Source: JAVBSX01 sp051660685
Lineage (GTDB): Bacteria; Planctomycetota; Planctomycetia; Pirellulales; Thermoguttaceae
Direction of reading: 5' to 3'
Assembly: GCA_051660685.1 (NCBI GenBank)
Contig: JBOFQB010000057.1
Location: 1-60,658, forward strand
Length of the DNA: 60,658 nucleotides
Shown here piece by piece: positions 51,196 through 60,300 of the stretch (position 1 is its first letter; the number at the start of each line of letters is the position of its first letter). The translations under genes and the position numbers were made by a program. Below the pieces are notes generated by a model. The model made no database searches. It saw only the letters and a list, made by a program, of their open reading frames with translations, and was not told the origin of the DNA.

Positions 51196-51314
51196 ATGTT
51201 TAGCCGCGATACAACGTATCGCGCGTATTAAAAATTTCATTCCGCGCGGAACGCGGTATCACAGTTCAACGGCGACATATTCTCTCTCCTTCCCTATTCC
51301 CCTTTCCCCCTCTC
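51196..51314 (-). repeat. Composite intergenic repeat, copy 6
   Basis: It lies in the convergent junction of the SpoIIE and Ski2-like genes. TGTTTAGCC is followed by a perfect hairpin CGCGATAC-AAC-GTATCGCG (51205-51223), then TTTCATT and a second GC hairpin CCGCG-CGGAA-CGCGG (51242-51256). A C-rich tract (51286-51314) then abuts the helicase stop codon. On the helicase coding strand this tract reads AGGGGGAAAGGGGAATAGGG. Confidence 0.75.
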
Positions 51315-53741
51315 CTAAAGCATATCTTCGTTCGAGGTTGTTCGCGCGTGATTGAGCATCTCTTCTGTACTCGTTGGGTCAACCATCTTACAACAACGGA
51401 CAAGCATCTCCCCCAGTTGTAACAATTCCGTCTCCCAAGTATCCCGGCTCATGTTCGGCGGGGTCAGTTCCGACAATTCTTTCAAAAGCAGAATGAAACG
51501 AAGCAAATGACGGAAAATAATCCCCTCCTGCTTCTGTAACCCCTTGCTCGTTATGTACTTGTTAAAATCACCCTTGAAATCAAGCAACAAATCCCCAACG
51601 ACCCAAACAGGGTTTGTTCGGACTAAAACGCCCGGATGCTCATATTCAAACAGCCGTTTTAGCTTTTCCGCCAATTTCAGGACAAAAACAGGTTCTTCCG
51701 AGAGTCCCCCAAATCGTCGCCGTTTCTCCCATTCTTCCTGTTTTTCCTCGTCCGACTTTTCAATCAGTTCGTCAACCGTTACAAGACCAAGATGCAGCAA
51801 AAGCGGATCAAGTCGTTCCCGCGCAAGAGGACCACTTGGCATCTCGCGTTGTCGCGGAACACGAACACTGGGCCCGATTGAACTGGGAAGTTCGAGGACA
51901 CTTTCCAACGCCTGAATCCGTTCTGCCTGATCGGCAATTGCAAAATGTTGGAGCAAAAACAGACCATAAAGCGGGTTCATCCCTCGTAATTTCAGCAAAT
52001 CCCCCAATTTTTCCGTCGGATACGCCCGAATCGGTTCATATACCGACAATTCCGGCGCAGTCCCCAATTCCCGTTCAGCATCCAATCCCGCATCAATAAC
52101 GCCAAAATGAACCCCGTTCTCCAATTTCGGTGTCGGTTCCAACTGAATATATCCCCCTTTCCAAAGCGTCAACAGTTGATGATCCAATTCCTTTTGCCCC
52201 GCTGCTAATCGCTTCGCCCCCATAAAACGTCGGGCAACCAAAGACCGAATCGTCGCAATGTCCGGGTCAGATGCAATAATGTGTGCTAACATTCGCCAAG
52301 GAAGTTCCCCGCGAGACGTTAAATGACCCGGTTGAGCTTTTTGCAAGGTTATAAAGTTCGACTCAACCCAATACTGTTCCGTCGTTCGTCGGGTCGGCAT
52401 CTTCTTCTTGAGCTTTTTCTTCATCTCCCGCAATTTCGGGTCTTTCGTATCATCCGGAATTTGATCGTATTTGACCCGAAACCTCGCTATTTTCACGTCA
52501 TCTTCATGTGCAAGAGCAAAGACATAACCCCGCGTGTCAAATTGAGGTCGCCCCGCCCGACCAAAAATTTGATGTGCCGAACTCGAATCAAGCAGTTTCT
52601 TCTCCCCTTGCGGTCCCTTCATCAATTTCGGAAGAACAACAGAACGGGCAGGAAGGTTGATTCCGGCTGCAAGGGTTTCCGTGCAAACACAGATCGAGAG
52701 CAGTTTCTGTTGGAAAAGGTCTTCGACAATCCGACGGTATTTCGGCAGAATCCCCGCATGATGTACGCCAATTCCCCGCAAAAAAAGCTGTTTTAACTTC
52801 GGTCCCGCTCCTTGCGTGAAATCATACGGCTCAAGAAGTTGCGATAATCGTTTCTGACGTTCTCCCGTTATCACATTCCGTCCCCGTATCTGATCGGCAA
52901 TGTCCCAACATTCATTACGGTCAAAACAGAAAACAAGGGCGGGGGTCAATCGCGCTTCGTCATCATCCAGATCGGACCGACTCATTGTTTCGAGATGATC
53001 GACCAACAGGTCCTCGCCAATCCATTGAAAAATCAACGGAACTTTCCGTTCGGTACTTTGAACAAGTTGCAACCGTCGATTCGTCGTGTTCCTCAACCAA
53101 GCAACGAAATCATAGGCATTTCCAACGGTTGCGGAAATGAGCAAGGTTCGGACATGTGCGGGCAAGAGACCGAGCGTGAATTCCCAGACAATTCCTCGTT
53201 CGTGATCGGCAAAATGATGAAATTCGTCCATAACGACAACGCCAACCTGATCGAACGCGATTGCGCTTGCCAAATAGTCCGAATCAACCGTATTCTCCAG
53301 TCCCGCAGTCGGACTGCACGCAAATTGTGCCCGATCCTCTTCTGTAAACATCTGCTGATGCAACAAGCGGTTAAAGAGAATTTCGGCAACGACGACGAGG
53401 ATCGGGGCGTTAGGGTTAACCCGACGATTTCCGGTTATGAGGCCGACGACATCACGATCAAACCCCCAACGCTCGACGGTTTCCTGAATCTCGCGGAATT
53501 TCTGCTCTGTCAACGCAATCAACGGTGTCGTGTAATACGCCCGTTTTCCCGTTTTCAACGCTTCATACAAACCTGCTTCTGCAATCAGTGTTTTCCCCAT
53601 TCCAGTAGGGGCGCAAACCAAAACCCCCTGTTCCGAGGAAAACCAAGAACAAATCGCCTCTTCCTGAAAAGGATAGGGTGTATAGGGCAATTGCTCAAGA
53701 TAAGCAAGAGCGAGTTCCTCACGATCAAAAGAATCAGACAT
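51315..53741 (-). CDS. Ski2-like DExH-box helicase
   Basis: 808 residues. Superfamily 2 RNA/DNA helicase signatures appear in order: PFQEEAICSW, Walker A APTGMGKT (44-51), TTPLIALTEQKF, VVMDEFHHFAD (DEFH box, about 168-178), LLISATVGN, IGVHHAGILPKYRRIVEDLF, CTETLAAGINLPARSVVLP, and QIFGRAGRPQFDTRGYVFAL. The HAG and LAAGINLPAR motifs are typical of the Ski2/Mtr4/Brr2/Hel308 group. A C-terminal helical region of about 350 residues follows with no recognised domain. The ATG at 53741 is preferred, and a TTG just upstream adds one residue. C-rich repeat sequence directly precedes the start, and there is no Shine-Dalgarno. Confidence 0.88.
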   Translation of the reverse strand: MSDSFDREELALAYLEQLPYTPYPFQEEAICSWFSSEQGVLVCAPTGMGKTLIAEAGLYEALKTGKRAYYTTPLIALTEQKFREIQETVERWGFDRDVVGLITGNRRVNPNAPILVVVAEILFNRLLHQQMFTEEDRAQFACSPTAGLENTVDSDYLASAIAFDQVGVVVMDEFHHFADHERGIVWEFTLGLLPAHVRTLLISATVGNAYDFVAWLRNTTNRRLQLVQSTERKVPLIFQWIGEDLLVDHLETMSRSDLDDDEARLTPALVFCFDRNECWDIADQIRGRNVITGERQKRLSQLLEPYDFTQGAGPKLKQLFLRGIGVHHAGILPKYRRIVEDLFQQKLLSICVCTETLAAGINLPARSVVLPKLMKGPQGEKKLLDSSSAHQIFGRAGRPQFDTRGYVFALAHEDDVKIARFRVKYDQIPDDTKDPKLREMKKKLKKKMPTRRTTEQYWVESNFITLQKAQPGHLTSRGELPWRMLAHIIASDPDIATIRSLVARRFMGAKRLAAGQKELDHQLLTLWKGGYIQLEPTPKLENGVHFGVIDAGLDAERELGTAPELSVYEPIRAYPTEKLGDLLKLRGMNPLYGLFLLQHFAIADQAERIQALESVLELPSSIGPSVRVPRQREMPSGPLARERLDPLLLHLGLVTVDELIEKSDEEKQEEWEKRRRFGGLSEEPVFVLKLAEKLKRLFEYEHPGVLVRTNPVWVVGDLLLDFKGDFNKYITSKGLQKQEGIIFRHLLRFILLLKELSELTPPNMSRDTWETELLQLGEMLVRCCKMVDPTSTEEMLNHARTTSNEDML

Positions 53742-53889
53742 CAATAGGGGATAGGGAATGGGGGATAGGGAATAGGGAAAGAGATTTATCGTTCAACCGC
53801 GATACAACATATCGCGCGTATTCGTTTAGCGCATTTCAAAAATTGGCATACACATTTCACACCTTTTTGAAACCAAAAATTCAAGGATT
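53742..53889 (+). repeat. Composite intergenic repeat, copy 7
   Basis: A G-tract of TAGGGGA/TAGGGAA/TGGGGGA units (53745-53778) lies immediately upstream of the Ski2-like start. Next come GTTCAAC and the hairpin CGCGATA-CAACA-TATCGCG (53798-53816), CGTTTAGCGCATTTCAAAAA (53822-53841), and a segment with TTGGCATACACATTTC that matches copy 2 at 23727-23790. This is the only tract not placed on the coding strand after a stop. Confidence 0.7.
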
Positions 53890-53892
53890 GCA

Positions 53893-54109
53893 TCTCTTAG
53901 CTGCATAGCAGCGACCTTTTTGTAGCCCGGGGTGAAGCGCAGCGAAACCCCGGGTTCAATGAACCCCCACAAAAAGGAGCTGCGTAGCTGCGACCTAAAT
54001 AAAAGGCAGATGCAAATAGACGAAAAAAAAGGATCAATTAGGCCGCTCCTCTGGAGCTTGTTTTGTTGGGGGGACGCTTAACCCGGGGTTGTGGTCGCTT
54101 AGGCTCCCT
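53893..54109. repeat. GC-rich hairpin cluster
   Basis: A string of palindromes. GCTGC-ATA-GCAGC (53900-53912) is first. CCCGGGGT...ACCCCGGG (53926-53933 with 53947-53954, 13-base loop) is next. The motif AGCTGC(A/G)TAGC(A/T)GCGACCT occurs twice (near 53899 and 53979), once on each side of the large hairpin. GCTCC-TCT-GGAGC (54045-54057) is next, and finally another CCCGGGGTT piece near 54082. It is far more GC-rich than the surroundings and ends right at the stop of the receiver-HPt gene. It is probably an imported or mobile palindromic unit and may also act as a terminator. Confidence 0.65.
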
Positions 54110-55168
54110 TCACCGATTTCCGGGAGACGTTGACAACAACGATGTAATGAGCAACTTCGCATTGTTGTAATCATAATCTTCCAAATACCCCTTGATTTTG
54201 TTCAAACATTGATCCGTTTCCCCCGCAAAAGAAAACTCCATCAATTTTTCCAACATTTCAACTGCCGTATCCATGTTGTAAAGCTCAATCGCGTTTTGAA
54301 TAATCGCTAAATGTTCCCACAATACTTCGGGAGTTCCCGGCTTTTTAGGGGTCGTCCGCTGATCCGCTTCAAACCGTGTCACAACTGTCTTCAAGCGATC
54401 ATGGAAATCTTGCATCCGTTCCAAAAACTCGGCTGTATGTTCTTCACAAAACCCGATTTCACCGACTTTCGCTGCCGATTCAATATCAGCCGCTTTTTTG
54501 GAAAGTCCTTCACATCCCATTCCCGCCAAGCTCCCTTTGAGACCATGAATATCGACGATGAATTCCCTGATTTTGCTCTCCTGAAGATATTGTTTCACCC
54601 TTTCTGTTTTTTCGGGCATCATTCGGTGAAACATGACCAATGTTTTCAAATAAATGTCCTGATTCTCACCTGTTCGCATGAGACCCAATTCGACATTGAT
54701 TTCAGGAAGCAAACGGTTAATCTCATCAAAGGTTTGTAACACTTTGACACTCGCGGTATCTTCTTTTTCCGGCAACCAACGAACCAACATGTAGTTCAGT
54801 TCCGATTTTTTAAGCGGTTTACACATAAAATCATTCACCCTGGATGCAGCATCGGAATCCCGCAACTCGTTGACATCGCCGGAAGAAAGGGCGATGATTG
54901 GCAATTGTTCCGCTTTCCCTCCAAGTTGGCGAATCAATCGGGGGAGCGGGGTTCCATTGACCTCGGGCATCATCAGGTCAACGAAAACCATATCATATTC
55001 GTCTTCCTGAAGTTTCGACAAGGCTTCTTCGCTTGTTGAAGCGACTTCAATGGAGATGCCGAAAGAACCAAAGAGGCCGGATGCTATTTTAAGGTTAATG
55101 AGATGAGAGTCAACGAGCAGAATAGAAGCCCCTAACCATTGATTGTGCGAGTTAAATGTTCCTGTCAT
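54110..55168 (-). CDS. Receiver-HPt signalling protein
   Basis: 352 residues in three parts. The receiver (about 14-130) has the phosphoacceptor Asp in FVDLMMPEVNG, the Ser switch in IIALSSGD and the Lys in FMCKPLKK. The usual acidic pair is reduced to VDSH, one Asp, which may weaken Mg2+ binding. An HPt domain (about 155-255) has an intact motif DIHGLKGSLAGMGC with the phospho-histidine near residue 207. A C-terminal helical module (about 270-350, YLEDYDYNNAKLLITSLL) resembles a stretch in the neighbouring response regulator. There is no DNA-binding output. It probably shuttles phosphate between the hybrid kinase and the response regulator encoded upstream. The gap of 140 bases to that gene holds a composite repeat. 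Confidence 0.85.
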   Translation of the reverse strand: MTGTFNSHNQWLGASILLVDSHLINLKIASGLFGSFGISIEVASTSEEALSKLQEDEYDMVFVDLMMPEVNGTPLPRLIRQLGGKAEQLPIIALSSGDVNELRDSDAASRVNDFMCKPLKKSELNYMLVRWLPEKEDTASVKVLQTFDEINRLLPEINVELGLMRTGENQDIYLKTLVMFHRMMPEKTERVKQYLQESKIREFIVDIHGLKGSLAGMGCEGLSKKAADIESAAKVGEIGFCEEHTAEFLERMQDFHDRLKTVVTRFEADQRTTPKKPGTPEVLWEHLAIIQNAIELYNMDTAVEMLEKLMEFSFAGETDQCLNKIKGYLEDYDYNNAKLLITSLLSTSPGNR

Positions 55169-55227
55169 GGTTGCTCCATTTATCTGAAAGGAGAGGTTAA
55201 AAGAAACCGTAAATAAACAACAAGTGC

Positions 55228-55308
55228 ATTGGGGTCATTTCGCCGCAGAACAATGTTCTGCGTGTACTTAGCTCAGCGCAAGCCAGACCATTCCCTATCC
55301 CCTAATCC
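55228..55308 (-). repeat. Composite intergenic repeat, copy 8
   Basis: The hairpin CGCAGAAC-AAT-GTTCTGCG (55244-55262) is followed by TGTACTTAGCTCAGCGCA and a C-tract (55290-55308) abutting the stop of the response regulator gene. On the coding strand the tract reads TAGGGATTAGGGGATAGGG. The hairpin stem equals that at 30848-30866. Confidence 0.75.
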
Positions 55309-56286
55309 CTATTTCAGCAACAGGCTTTCCAGTTTCTTCTTCACCGCCTGTTTGTTACAAGGCTTAACCAGAAAATCCGTTATGCCCATTTCAAAGGCGC
55401 GCATGACATGTTCTCGTGTTGAACAGGAGGTGAGAAACACAATCGGGGCAATTTTGCGTTTCCGACGTATTTGTTCCACCAATTCAAAACCGTTCATTTC
55501 CGGCATCTCGATGTCAAGAATATAAACATCCGGTATATTGGTTTCAATATACTGCAACACGGATTGACCGGTCGTCACGCCAACAAATTTGTAATTCTGT
55601 CCCAAAATCGTCTTCAGCGCAACCAGATTCTGCGGAATGTCATCAACTGCCAGAATAACCGGTTTGCGATCCCGAAAAGCCGGTTCTCCACAAAGTTCTG
55701 ACAATAAACTCTGTGCTTTATCAAACTTGAACGTCGTGATAAGCGGCCTGATGTTAATCACGACCTGATCTTTCGGATTCAATTTTTCGATCTGCCCTAA
55801 AATACGCAAACAGGCTTCATCGTCAAAATCCTTCATCGACCGTTGCAGCTGAGCAATCAGGTTCTGCATTTGTAAAGCATCACTGTTTTCCGCTGAACGC
55901 GATTCCGTTTCGCTATTCGCCTGATACTCAACCGTCTGGATCGCAATCGAAAAGGAAAACAAATCCGTGAAAAAATGTTCAATACGGATGATACTTTTCG
56001 AGACGCCGTAATTTTCCAGATGTTTCAGCAAATCAACACTGCTTGCGTACAGATTTTTGGCAAAACAGGCTTCTAAAAGTTTGGAAACCGCCGAGATACG
56101 GCGAATAACCTGATCGGAAGGGGCGGAAAACATGTCCAGTCGAAACGTCTCCAACTGTTGCGCACAATCCACCACCTGATTCAGTGATAAAAAACAGCCC
56201 TCTTTCTGCTCATCCGTTATATTCTCCGGCGGAGAAATGTCGCCATAATCCGTCAGAATGTCAATCGTACTGTCCATAGGTCCCAT
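55309..56286 (-). CDS. Response regulator with N-terminal helical domain
   Basis: 325 residues. The C-terminal receiver (about 205-325) is complete: ILAVDDIPQN (acidic pair), YILDIEMPEMNG (phosphoacceptor Asp), VFLTSC (Thr), and LVKPC (Lys). The first 200 residues are helical and unlike any DNA-binding or enzymatic output. Part of it (about 130-205, with MKDFDDEACLRILGQIEKL and FKFDKAQSLLSELC) resembles the C-terminal helices of the adjacent receiver-HPt protein. The ATG at 56286 is chosen because AGGAG lies nine bases upstream and the longer frame would overlap the previous gene. It lies 22 bases after the lipid-kinase-like gene, so it is in the same operon. Confidence 0.8.
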   Translation of the reverse strand: MGPMDSTIDILTDYGDISPPENITDEQKEGCFLSLNQVVDCAQQLETFRLDMFSAPSDQVIRRISAVSKLLEACFAKNLYASSVDLLKHLENYGVSKSIIRIEHFFTDLFSFSIAIQTVEYQANSETESRSAENSDALQMQNLIAQLQRSMKDFDDEACLRILGQIEKLNPKDQVVINIRPLITTFKFDKAQSLLSELCGEPAFRDRKPVILAVDDIPQNLVALKTILGQNYKFVGVTTGQSVLQYIETNIPDVYILDIEMPEMNGFELVEQIRRKRKIAPIVFLTSCSTREHVMRAFEMGITDFLVKPCNKQAVKKKLESLLLK

Positions 56287-56308
56287 AACGAAAATCTCCT
56301 GTCTACTC

Positions 56309-57346
56309 TTATCGTTGAATTGCCAACACTTTTGTTCGCTGATGTGCTTTGGTTCGTTGAAGCGAAGGAACCGTCGTGTCCTCCTTAATACTCGGATCAC
56401 GAGGTAACGGAACCAAAATACGCAAAGCAGCCGGTAATATCCCTATACTGAAATGTTTGTCACACAAATACGCCGTACTGTCCATCGAAATATACGCCGG
56501 ACTTTGAACATCAACCATGACCGAACAGCAGCGTCGGTAATTGATATAATTGTGCAAATAGTCATTCGTCAACACATCCCCCTTACGCAAAATCTCCGCC
56601 GCCCTCGGCATCATCATCAACGGCATCCGCCGCGCATGAATCACATCAATCAGTCCATCATCCGAAACCGCCTGGGGCGCACAAAGATAACCCGAACCGT
56701 ATTTTTTGGTGTTCGCAAAGAGAATCAGCGTGTACGAATCATGGATCGTTTCATAACCGTTGATTCGCATCGTCACCGAAGTGGAAGGGGCATCCAGCAA
56801 AACGGCTCCAATTCTCGCTGCGGTCAGGAGGAGCTTTTTGCGAATCGAGATAAAGGGTATCCGTTTCGCAATACTCACCAATTTGTACCGCAATCGGGCA
56901 ACATGCGCATCAATCCCCAAATTGGCCACATTGATACAATAACGGTCATTCACCTTCAGCAAATCCATGTCCAGAACCCGACCCATGATGATTTCCTCAA
57001 GACTGGAAAGCGACTTGATTGCAACATCGGGAAAGGTGCTGTAAAAATCATAATCTCCATCACACGGAAAAAAGCCCAACTCCACCTCCTTCATCCCAGC
57101 AATGCCGTTAATGACAAAATGAAGTGTTTCGAGATTACCACAAACAATGATACGAACCGGCTGTTCGGGATAATCAGCCAGAAAACGTCGAACAAGCCCT
57201 TCTTCCTCGCCGAAAAGGAAAGTGTGTGCAATCGTGTAGTCATAATCCTGAAGACACTGACTGCAGAACATCTCCACCTTCTTTTCGGTCACGGACGCGG
57301 ACACACCCTGCCAGATGTTGTTCTTGATGATAAATAGGTATTTCAT
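56309..57346 (-). CDS. Diacylglycerol kinase-like protein lacking the GGDGT motif
   Basis: 345 residues with the DagK/YegS-like two-domain pattern. The conserved C-terminal landmarks are intact: INVANLGIDAHVA, a Lys-Lys-Tyr-Gly-Ser-Gly loop, LCAPQAVSDDGLIDVIHA, and MDSTAYL near the end. The nucleotide-binding signature GGDGT is replaced by CGNLET (69-74), and the following GTGNDFAR-type segment is FFPCDGDYDFYS (92-103), so lipid phosphorylation by the usual mechanism is doubtful. It starts in an ATGA overlap with the hybrid kinase stop and is followed after 22 bases by a response regulator. This context suggests a regulatory or lipid-sensing role in the signalling cassette. That role is inferred. 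Confidence 0.72.
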   Translation of the reverse strand: MKYLFIIKNNIWQGVSASVTEKKVEMFCSQCLQDYDYTIAHTFLFGEEEGLVRRFLADYPEQPVRIIVCGNLETLHFVINGIAGMKEVELGFFPCDGDYDFYSTFPDVAIKSLSSLEEIIMGRVLDMDLLKVNDRYCINVANLGIDAHVARLRYKLVSIAKRIPFISIRKKLLLTAARIGAVLLDAPSTSVTMRINGYETIHDSYTLILFANTKKYGSGYLCAPQAVSDDGLIDVIHARRMPLMMMPRAAEILRKGDVLTNDYLHNYINYRRCCSVMVDVQSPAYISMDSTAYLCDKHFSIGILPAALRILVPLPRDPSIKEDTTVPSLQRTKAHQRTKVLAIQR

Positions 57347-60300
57347 CGTTGTTCCAGAAATTCCATGAGGGTTTTCAGTGTCGAAAGGTAAAGTTCCCGA
57401 TAAGCATCAACCCGTTCCTCGAGCGAAGAAAGGTCCTTCTGTAAAACAGCCCGCTCCATTAGCACCGACGCTTCATAAAGCGGTGTTGCACCAATCCCTT
57501 GCGCGGCATCTTTAATACTCCGTATCTCAACACCATACGGTCCCCAATCCGTTTCCGCAACCGGCAATGTGTCAATCATTTTCAGGCTGACTTCCGATTG
57601 GGTGAGGAACAGTTGCAAAACCTCCGTATAACAGGTCATGTCTTCACCCGCATGAAGTAAACCTTCCGAAAGGTCAATCAGTTCCAAATCAGGAAGCGGC
57701 GTGTTCAGTTGAGGTGCCGCCTTGAGCACCTGCTTCTCCGCCGGTATCCAACGTTTGAGTATCCTCGTCAGTTTCGCCGGTTCTATCGGTTTAGCAATAT
57801 AATCATTGAAACCATCTTCAATGTACGCTTTACTCGCATCACTCAGAGCATTCGCCGTTGCCGCAATAATCGGTATCTGGGAATTCTCATTGCCCGACAT
57901 CTTGCGAATCAGTTTCGTCGTTTCCACACCATCCATTTCCGGCATCATGTGATCCATCAAAATAACATCATAACGGTTGGACTCCAACAATTCAATCGCT
58001 TCACGTCCACTTGATGCAAATTGGATGTTCAATTGATAGGGGGACAAAAAGCCGGACGCAATCTGCAAGTTAATTTCATTATCGTCCACAACCAGCACCT
58101 TCGCCGTTGGTGCTGTAAAACTGTCATACGCATATCGGTCGTCAACCTGTTCACTCTCCATCGGCTGATTCGCCAAGGATGCCGCAAGAGGTAAAACGTA
58201 GAACGGACGTTGCAAAGTCACAACATGACCGGGATACCACGATTGGGTTTCCTGATTGTGGACCACAATCGGCTGTCCTGTTCCCGTAAATTCGCGGGAT
58301 GCGAGCGACCGATAAACGCTTTCGTCGACCAAGTAATGCGTAAATTCTTCCTGTTGGACCTCTTCAAAAAATTCCGCCGCGTTTCCGACCACTTTCCAAG
58401 GAACACCGAGTGCATCGAGCATCGCGGTCAACGAATCCGTATCATCCTGAGAAAAACCAAAGAGAAGAACCTCGGTTTCCGCCGGAATAGGAAAGGAAAC
58501 AAATTCCGGTGTCGCTTCGGGAATACGCTGAGGAACCATGAACGAAAACGTCGAACCTTTGCCATATTCCGTCTCCAGAAAGACGGTTCCCCCCATCAAT
58601 TCGATGAAACGGCGGGAAATCGCAAGACCCAAACCGGTCCCTTCAATCCGTCGGTTCTTATGTGTGTCCAACTGTTGGAACGAACCAAACAACTTTTCCA
58701 TGTCCTCCTCACGAATCCCCATCCCTGTATCGTGAACGGAAACATACAAAAGCAGTTTACCATTGGAATGGATTCCGTGCATGGAAAGACGGACCAAACC
58801 TTCGCTTGTGAACTTAACGGCATTCGTCAGGAAATTGGTGATGACCTGACGCAGACGGATTTCATCGCCAATCAATTGGGCCGGGAGTTTATGGTCAATG
58901 TCAACATAAAACCGGATCGGTTTGCCAACCAATCGGACATTTGTAATGCCAACTGTTTCGTTGACCAATGAGGCAAGGTCATACGCCGCTTGCATGATCT
59001 CGATTTTGCCCGCTTCGATTTTGGAAAAATCGAGAATGTCGTTAATAATCGACAAGAGCGTTTGAGAAGCGGTCCGTATCCCCAACGCCTTTTCCCGTTC
59101 CTTAGGGGGCAATTTGTCCCGCAACAAGAAGGTGCAGTAACCGAGAATAGCATTCATCGGGGTCCGAATTTCATGACTCATGTTGGCGAGAAACACGCTT
59201 TTGGCAAGCGTTGCGCTCTCCGATTCGGCTGCACGAGTGATCGAAAACCGTAATTGTTCGTTCGTTTCATCAGAACGTTGCAACAACCAGATGAGGGAGG
59301 AAACGAGGGCAGTTACCATGAGATAGAACAGACAGGCGTACATGAGCAGATACGAAGACCGGTCACGCAGCAATTGGGTTGTTTCCTCCCATTTTTGGGT
59401 GTCAAAGTCAACACCAAACACCGCTTCAACCTTTCCATCCTCATCAAAAAGCGGGGCGACACAGGTGATCGACGCTCCGTAAAGGGGGGAGACGACGACC
59501 TGATCGACTGCCGTAAGACCATCAAAGGCTTTATCAAAAACATCCACCCAACCATACGAACCATCCGCTTCGTCATAAACGGTAAAGGGGGGATCACCCG
59601 CTTCGGCTTTTCCCTCAATGACACCATCATGATCGACATCGGAGGGGCAGGAGCAGATGAACTCCACTTGTTTCTCGCCACTCAAGCGACAGGTGTAGAC
59701 ATACATGATAAGGTCGTTTTCCGCCGTCCACATCGAGTGAAGGGCCATAATGTCCTTATACTCCTTTTCCCAAGATGGAGATTCCGTCAACGGGGGAACA
59801 ATTTTCGCATGTCCAAGATTCTGCGTTTCTTTCGCAAAGATCGTCACCCAATTCAACAGGTGTTGTGTCCAACGTTCCTCTTGAATTGCTTCTTCATGCG
59901 CAATGGAGGAGCAACCGTAACTGATGATGACGGGGAACAACACCCAAGTTCCGATCAGGAGATGCCATTGTTTTCGGGACATCATCCAGAAGGACAAAAC
60001 GATCTGAAGACCGAGAAAAACGAGGGTCATTTGGATGAGCCAAGGTGTTTGCGGGAAAAAGGACATCCAGTACGCCCGGCGTAGGGCGCGAATGTTTTCC
60101 ATGGAAAGATCGGCTCCCATCAAATACGTTTGACCGGACGGGGTTGTAAAACGGCAGATACAACTCCGTACTTCACCGTAAACATCCGTATAACTGCTAT
60201 ACCTTGTTATTCCATCTGCGGCCGTTTTGCGTAAGTCTTTCCAAGCCGTATCATCATATTCCGTAAAATACTCATCCGTCAGTGTACAGGTGAGATAAAA

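Noticed and set aside
56453..57337. Plus-strand open frame opposite the lipid-kinase-like gene
   Set aside because: His/Arg/Ile-rich shadow of a well-supported minus-strand gene coupled to its neighbour.
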